Of a DNA stretch of 9,471 bases, positions 6,246 through 9,471 are shown one piece after another; positions within the stretch are counted from its first letter, which is position 1, and each line of letters opens with the position of its first letter. The stretch lies in the NCBI GenBank assembly GCA_001871015.1, contig MNUO01000037.1:1-9471 (forward strand). The letters run 5' to 3'. This DNA is from Candidatus Desantisbacteria bacterium CG1_02_38_46. Lineage in GTDB: Bacteria > Desantisbacteria > UBA1551 > UBA1559. The notes beneath the pieces were generated by a model. The model was not told the origin of the DNA. It saw only the letters and a program-made list of their open reading frames with translations, and did not search any database. The translations under genes and the position numbers were made by a program.

Positions 6246-6689
6246 TTAATTCTCTTTTTTTGCAACCCTGAATAGAACAAGTGCAATGAATGCCCCAAAA
6301 AGACAGACGCTTACTTTCAATCCAATGCCAATATTACATAATGGAATTATGCCAGCTGTCCAGAGATGAAAGGGTATCCCTTTATTTGGAAAGAAATTCA
6401 AAAAGAATGTTCCCCAGATATAACCTAACAATGCAACCCCTAAAAATATCAGCGCCCCGGCAGAATCGAGAATTGAGGCAGAAGCAGTGCTCATTTTCTT
6501 CAGCGCTACCTCTTTACCAAAAGCCAGGCATAGCAGAATGAATGCAGCACCAATAATAACCCCTCCAGGAAATCCTCCACCAGGGGTTAATTGTCCATAT
6601 GCTACAATATACACTCCATAGAGCAAAATCAAACTTGTGCTAATCCTAACTATTGTCTTTACTATTAAAGTCATACCTGGTTTATTCAT
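6246..6689 (-). CDS. mrpB: Mrp-type Na+/H+ antiporter subunit B (MrpB/MbhF-like)
   Basis: 147 residues from the ATG at 6689, with four predicted helices. The family signature is YGQLTPGGGFPGGVIIGAAF (about 31-50), where the first part of the usual HNAPGGGFQGG of MrpB reads LTPGGGFPGG. The frame is open 12 nt further to a TTG at 6701, but GGAG at 6699-6696 is ideally placed (6 nt) for the ATG, so I use that. The start overlaps the preceding gene by 8 nt. In P. furiosus Mbh the equivalent, MbhF, follows MbhE, and the order here is the same. Confidence 0.93.
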   Translation of the reverse strand: MNKPGMTLIVKTIVRISTSLILLYGVYIVAYGQLTPGGGFPGGVIIGAAFILLCLAFGKEVALKKMSTASASILDSAGALIFLGVALLGYIWGTFFLNFFPNKGIPFHLWTAGIIPLCNIGIGLKVSVCLFGAFIALVLFRVAKKEN

Positions 6690-7215
6690 CTTTTTCTCCA
6701 ACTTTTTTCCTGCCTTTTTTCCTCAATAATACAATTGCACCTGCAACAGCAACAAATAGAATTGTAGCTTCTCCGAGGGTATCATAACCACGATAATCAA
6801 GAATTATAGCCGAAACTATATTTGATGCTCCTGTTTGAGCTAAACCATTCTGAACATAATGAGAAGAAACTGTCATCAGGGGTTTTCCGAAAGAAGGAAT
6901 TTCCATCAGGGCAAATGTTGAAAAAAGGACAAATATTGCCATAAAAACACCTATTGCAATCAAGCCACCAACTTCTTTTTGAGCTGTGACATGGGTGAGG
7001 TCGCGGCTAATTGTCGCCCTGATTAATATGACTAAAGAGAGAGTTTCTACAGCCATCTGGGTTATCGCAATATCCGGCGCCCCTAACATCAAGAAACAAA
7101 TACTCACTCCTGCACCAACTGCACCAACAGCAATAACTGCAGAAAGAAGATTCTTGGTTTCAAGCGCTATAATTGCGCCCGCAATCATAAAAATTAGAAG
7201 AATGATTAACAACAT
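6682..7215 (-). CDS. MbhD/MbhE-type fusion, equivalent to the C-terminal part of MrpA
   Basis: A 177-residue membrane protein that joins two modules. Residues 1-70 match the DUF4040/MbhD module, with LGAPDIAITQMAVETLSLV (44-62, acidic E57). Residues about 85-165 match MbhE and the MrpA C-terminus, with GASNIVSAIILDYRGYDTLGEATIL (129-153). In bacterial MrpA these modules are fused behind a large antiporter domain; in archaeal Mbh they are two genes (MbhD, MbhE). Here they form one separate gene, an intermediate state. An upstream ATG at 7248 would add MPNGDSPYEDK, but that stretch is a GGGGACAGTCCC repeat, and GAGG 5 nt before the ATG at 7215 supports the shorter start. They are coupled to mrpB by an 8-nt overlap. 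Confidence 0.88.
   Translation of the reverse strand: MLLIILLIFMIAGAIIALETKNLLSAVIAVGAVGAGVSICFLMLGAPDIAITQMAVETLSLVILIRATISRDLTHVTAQKEVGGLIAIGVFMAIFVLFSTFALMEIPSFGKPLMTVSSHYVQNGLAQTGASNIVSAIILDYRGYDTLGEATILFVAVAGAIVLLRKKGRKKVGEKDE
6696..6699 (-). promoter_or_regulatory. RBS deciding the mrpB start
   Basis: GGAG followed by AAAAAG and the ATG at 6689 gives 6-nt spacing. The alternative TTG at 6701 lies upstream of this site and has no comparable site of its own. Confidence 0.7.
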
Positions 7216-7220
7216 TTTAT

Positions 7221-7224
7221 CCTC
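7221..7224 (-). promoter_or_regulatory. RBS deciding the MbhD/E fusion start
   Basis: GAGG followed by ATAAA and the ATG at 7215 gives 5-nt spacing. This supports the inner start over the ATG at 7248, whose extra codons come from repeat DNA. Confidence 0.7.
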
Positions 7225-7227
7225 ATA

Positions 7228-7239
7228 GGGACTGTCCCC
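7228..7239. repeat. Single GGGACTGTCCCC dyad
   Basis: GGGACTGTCCCC is a near-perfect 11-bp dyad (GGGAC T GTCCC). It is the same core as the tandem copies at 2273-2309. It lies immediately upstream of the RBS of the MbhD/E fusion gene and at the end of the long repeat block. Confidence 0.65.
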
Positions 7240-7248
7240 ATTCGGCAT

Positions 7249-7374
7249 GTAGTGGTCGAGTTTACTCGCCTAAATTGCAGACCAAGGTCTGCCACTACTT
7301 GTAGTGGTCGAGTTTACTCGACTAAATTGCAGACCAAGGTCTGCCACTACTTGTAGTGGTCGAGTTTACTCGAC
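7249..7374. repeat. Tandem BIME-like array, 52-bp period, 2.4 copies
   Basis: Units start at 7249, 7301 and 7353. Each full unit is GTAGTGG, a TTTA-loop hairpin, TAAATT, the hairpin GCAGACCAAGGTCTGC (7277-7292, 7329-7344), CACTAC and TT. The TTTA hairpins lie at 7255-7270, 7307-7322 and 7359-7374. The last two are perfect GTCGAGTTTACTCGAC; the first ends CTCGCC and has one mismatch. The array fills most of the 185-nt gap after the 662-residue antiporter gene; the third unit is only half present. Confidence 0.9.
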
Positions 7375-7400
7375 TTATTTCTCTGCCGATACATTGCAAT

Positions 7401-9389
7401 TTATCGCACAAGAACATACAATATAATTCCAAAACCAATCAAACACCAGGCAAGATAAGTTGGCAGTGCTCCGATATGTCCTCTGCGCAGAATCCAGGAG
7501 AATAACAATACCAACCTTGCAACTCCGAGCACAAGCCAGTCAACAAATCTATCTATGCAATAAAACAGAATATAGGCGACACCTTTAAGAAATCCCATTC
7601 CCCATTTATAAAAATCTAAAAACTTCTTTTCAGCTGCTTTATAAATACCTGATAATCCACCAATTTCCTTTACAGTATTATAAAATTGAGTTCCAGGAAA
7701 ACGATGAACCTCAGTAGCCACTTCTCCACCAATGTAAATTGAATCAACTCTGGGCTTTGTCGCCTTTCCTATTATATAAATAAGGTAGCCAATAATCAAC
7801 CCAATAACTATTAAACCAGTTGCTAAAGTTGGACTCCAAAGCCCTGAAAGACTTAAAGCTCTGGGAATGCGAGCAAAATCAAGTCCAATTGCAGGACCAA
7901 TGAATTTTCCGAGTGGAATCTGGGCAAATACACCAAAAATTACACAAAGTGCTGCGAGCACTGCCATTGGTACCCACATTGTCCAGTTAACTTCTTTAAT
8001 AGGAGTGGAGCTTTCCCTACCCGCCGAAGCAGTGGTGGTGGGAGACTCGTTAACAGGTTGACCAAAAAATGTGGAATGAATCAGTTTCATAAATGAGGCA
8101 AGCGTCAGCGCAGAACCAAACATTGCAGCCACTAAAAATATCCAGCAAAAGAAACTTGTCAACTGATTCACTTGTGAACTTGCTGACTGTATTACTCCTT
8201 GGTACACCATCCATTTAGAAATAAATCCATTAAATGGGGGAACTCCAGAAATTGAAAACGCTGCAATCAGTGTAGCGACAAAAGTAATTGGCATTACTCT
8301 GGAAAGCCCTCCCAATTTCTCAAGGTCGGTTGTACCTGCTTGATGTTCTACTGCTCCACCACCTAAAAACAAGCAGGATTTATATATTGCGTGATTCAAC
8401 ATATGGAATAATCCACCGGCAATACCTATTGGATTTCCAGTTCCAATGCCCAGCACCATATATCCTACCTGGCTAACTGCATGATATGAAAGTAATTTCT
8501 TCAAATCATGCTGAATTAAAGCCATCATAACAGCAGCAATAATTGTAAAAGCACCGATGAACATCAATATCATCCCAAGCCATGATGGCATTATAAACAA
8601 ATCTGAAGTAATGCGAATAAGGAGATAAATACCGAGGAGTTTATCAAGAGATGCTGGTAAAAATGCCATCACAGGAACAGGCGCTTCAGTCGCAGCATCA
8701 GGAATCCATGTATGGAAAGGCATTGAACCTGCCTTAGCAAGTGCACCGCAAGCCATACAAATAAATGCGAGTGCACTTATCTTAAAACTCACACTTGTAA
8801 ACAAAGTTGCTTTTATAACATCAATACTGAATGTTCTCGTCATATACCATACCAAAAGAATTCCTAACAAGAGTAGAAAATCGGCAACTCCAACAATTAT
8901 AAAGGACTTTCTTGCACTGCAGGAGGCAGCTTTTCCACCTCCTATACTTATCATTCCATAAAGGCAAATTAAAACTAAATCCCAGAATATCAGCAGGGTT
9001 AAAAGGTTGTTCGAAAGCACTGCACCATTTGCCACACCAATATTAATAAGAAGATAGGCATAATATTCGTTCAGTCTGTTCTTTCCGGACATAAATTTCA
9101 GGGAATAAAGAGTGATCAGAAACCCGAAAAAGGTTATAAACATAAGTATAAAAGAATTTAAGTAGTCGACCCTGAGGTCAAGATTAATTCCTAATATCTG
9201 TGTAAGTAAACCTAATTCCCTATAAAAAACTGCTCCTTTTTCTTTAAAAATGGTTATACCGATAACCAAAGCAACAAAACTTACAATCAGAGCAATTGCC
9301 TCTTTGAGAATTTTTACTCTATTTGGAATTAACAGACAGATTAGTCCGCCCAAAACTGGCAAGAAAATTGAATATACAAGAATAATCAT
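7401..9389 (-). CDS. Large antiporter-like membrane subunit (NuoL/M, HyfB/HycC, MrpA/D superfamily) with extended C-terminus
   Basis: A 662-residue polytopic subunit of the proton-translocating superfamily and the second large antiporter of the operon. K219 (AKAGSMPFHTWIPDA), K250 (DKLLGIYLL), H329 and K337 (FHMLNHAIYKS), and K392 (GVPPFNGFISK) occupy ion-path positions. At the TM5 position, where most relatives have Glu, there is Asp137 (FWDLVLICLYG). After about residue 545 it has a C-terminal extension, YIGGEVATEVHRFPGTQFYNTV, an amphipathic stretch and two more helices, longer than MrpD. It lacks the MbhD/E modules of full MrpA; these are in the next gene. Residues 448-463 form a low-complexity loop insert. 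The frame extends to a GTG at 9425, but those 12 codons are repeat DNA; AGGA 6 nt before the ATG at 9389 supports the shorter start. Confidence 0.9.
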   Translation of the reverse strand: MIILVYSIFLPVLGGLICLLIPNRVKILKEAIALIVSFVALVIGITIFKEKGAVFYRELGLLTQILGINLDLRVDYLNSFILMFITFFGFLITLYSLKFMSGKNRLNEYYAYLLINIGVANGAVLSNNLLTLLIFWDLVLICLYGMISIGGGKAASCSARKSFIIVGVADFLLLLGILLVWYMTRTFSIDVIKATLFTSVSFKISALAFICMACGALAKAGSMPFHTWIPDAATEAPVPVMAFLPASLDKLLGIYLLIRITSDLFIMPSWLGMILMFIGAFTIIAAVMMALIQHDLKKLLSYHAVSQVGYMVLGIGTGNPIGIAGGLFHMLNHAIYKSCLFLGGGAVEHQAGTTDLEKLGGLSRVMPITFVATLIAAFSISGVPPFNGFISKWMVYQGVIQSASSQVNQLTSFFCWIFLVAAMFGSALTLASFMKLIHSTFFGQPVNESPTTTASAGRESSTPIKEVNWTMWVPMAVLAALCVIFGVFAQIPLGKFIGPAIGLDFARIPRALSLSGLWSPTLATGLIVIGLIIGYLIYIIGKATKPRVDSIYIGGEVATEVHRFPGTQFYNTVKEIGGLSGIYKAAEKKFLDFYKWGMGFLKGVAYILFYCIDRFVDWLVLGVARLVLLFSWILRRGHIGALPTYLAWCLIGFGIILYVLVR
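8001..8048 (-). repeat. Possible repeat-derived insert in the antiporter loop
   Basis: This GC-rich stretch encodes NESPTTTASAGRESSTP, a Ser/Thr-rich loop between FFGQP and the helix beginning VNWTMWVPM. Relatives usually have a short charged loop here. The coding strand contains GCTTCGGCGGGTAGGG, which resembles the GCCTCGGCGGGTGCCC core of the GC-rich repeats at 2316-2358 and 4334-4373. The feet (GTAG) are not present, so the relation is tentative. Confidence 0.3.
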
Positions 9390-9395
9390 ATTACA

Positions 9396-9399
9396 TCCT
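9396..9399 (-). promoter_or_regulatory. RBS deciding the start of the 662-residue antiporter gene
   Basis: AGGA followed by TGTAAT and the ATG at 9389 gives 6-nt spacing. The GTG at 9425 lies within a repeat foot and hairpin (9407-9428) and is an unlikely start. Confidence 0.7.
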
Positions 9400-9406
9400 A
9401 TCTTTT

Positions 9407-9452
9407 GCAGAGTAAACTCTGCCACTACTTGTAGTGGGCGAGTTTACTCGCC
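9407..9452. repeat. BIME-like pair of GTAG-footed inverted repeats upstream of the antiporter gene
   Basis: GCAGAGTAAACTCTGC (9407-9422) is followed by CACTAC, TT, then GTAGTGG leading into GGCGAGTTTACTCGCC (9437-9452). Both hairpins are perfect 6-bp stems around TTTA/TAAA, with the two feet meeting in the middle. It implies that another gene lies a short way upstream. No promoter is convincing in the last 19 bases (9453-9471), so the operon probably begins outside the window. Confidence 0.85.
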
Positions 9453-9471
9453 TTACCTTATTATATTTACC

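Noticed and set aside
7216-7248. N-terminal extension of the MbhD/E protein from ATG 7248
   Set aside because: It encodes MPNGDSPYEDK from the GGGGACAGTCCC repeat; GAGG correctly spaced before ATG 7215 and the start of the first helix favour the shorter form.
7249-7374. Possible CRISPR array (regular repeats with a 52-bp period)
   Set aside because: The whole 52-bp unit is repeated, including the linkers, so there are no unique spacers. There are only 2.4 copies, and no cas gene is seen.
9390-9425. N-terminal extension of the 662-residue antiporter from GTG 9425
   Set aside because: The 12 codons are entirely repeat foot and hairpin, and a well-spaced AGGA precedes the ATG at 9389, where a normal hydrophobic N-terminus begins.

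Overview
The window lies within an AT-rich bacterial genome, and every convincing gene is on the minus strand (transcribed right to left). Bacterial features are the bacterial-type valyl-tRNA synthetase, a sigma70-like promoter and Shine-Dalgarno sites. GTAG-footed REP-like repeats and GGGGACAG / GGGGTCAGGTC repeats are scattered through it. I cannot name the lineage from the sequence. The repeat load and gene mix would suit an uncultivated anaerobic candidate-phylum bacterium, but that is a guess.

Layout in the direction of transcription (right to left): a 662-residue antiporter-like subunit (9389-7401), a DUF4040/MbhD + MbhE-type fusion (7215-6682), MrpB (6689-6246), MrpC (6230-5880), MrpD (5875-4370), MrpE (4287-3793), MrpF (3680-3426), MrpG (3433-3104), a HycF-like two-[4Fe-4S] protein (3107-2493) and a HycI-like [NiFe]-hydrogenase maturation protease (2508-1951). 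The genes overlap or lie 4-15 nt apart, except where three gaps are filled with repeats, so this looks like one operon. After a weak terminator candidate and a clear promoter comes valS (1853 to beyond position 1), an unrelated housekeeping gene cut off by the window edge.

Together the ten operon genes describe the membrane half of a group 4 respiratory [NiFe]-hydrogenase. It has a Mrp-type Na+/H+ antiporter assembly with two large antiporter-like subunits and an electron-transfer subunit of formate-hydrogenlyase (HycF) type. The protease would trim the large subunit after nickel insertion. The catalytic small and large subunits and the NuoH/MbhM anchor are not in the window. They probably lie upstream, beyond position 9471, or elsewhere in the genome.

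The most unusual feature is the repeat content. GTAGTGG-footed inverted-repeat pairs (BIME-like) occupy the gaps before mrpD's 3' neighbour, after the 662-residue gene and upstream of it. Their stems differ by paired compensatory substitutions. A GC-rich member of the same family, joined to a tandem GGGGACTGTCC repeat, is inserted in frame within the hydrogenase maturation protease. A related GC-rich hairpin lies in frame in valS, and a weaker candidate lies in a loop of the 662-residue antiporter subunit. No transposase of the RAYT/IS200 type is present in the window. No stretch over 300 bases lacks a gene. The longest intergenic gap (7216-7400) is almost entirely repeats.
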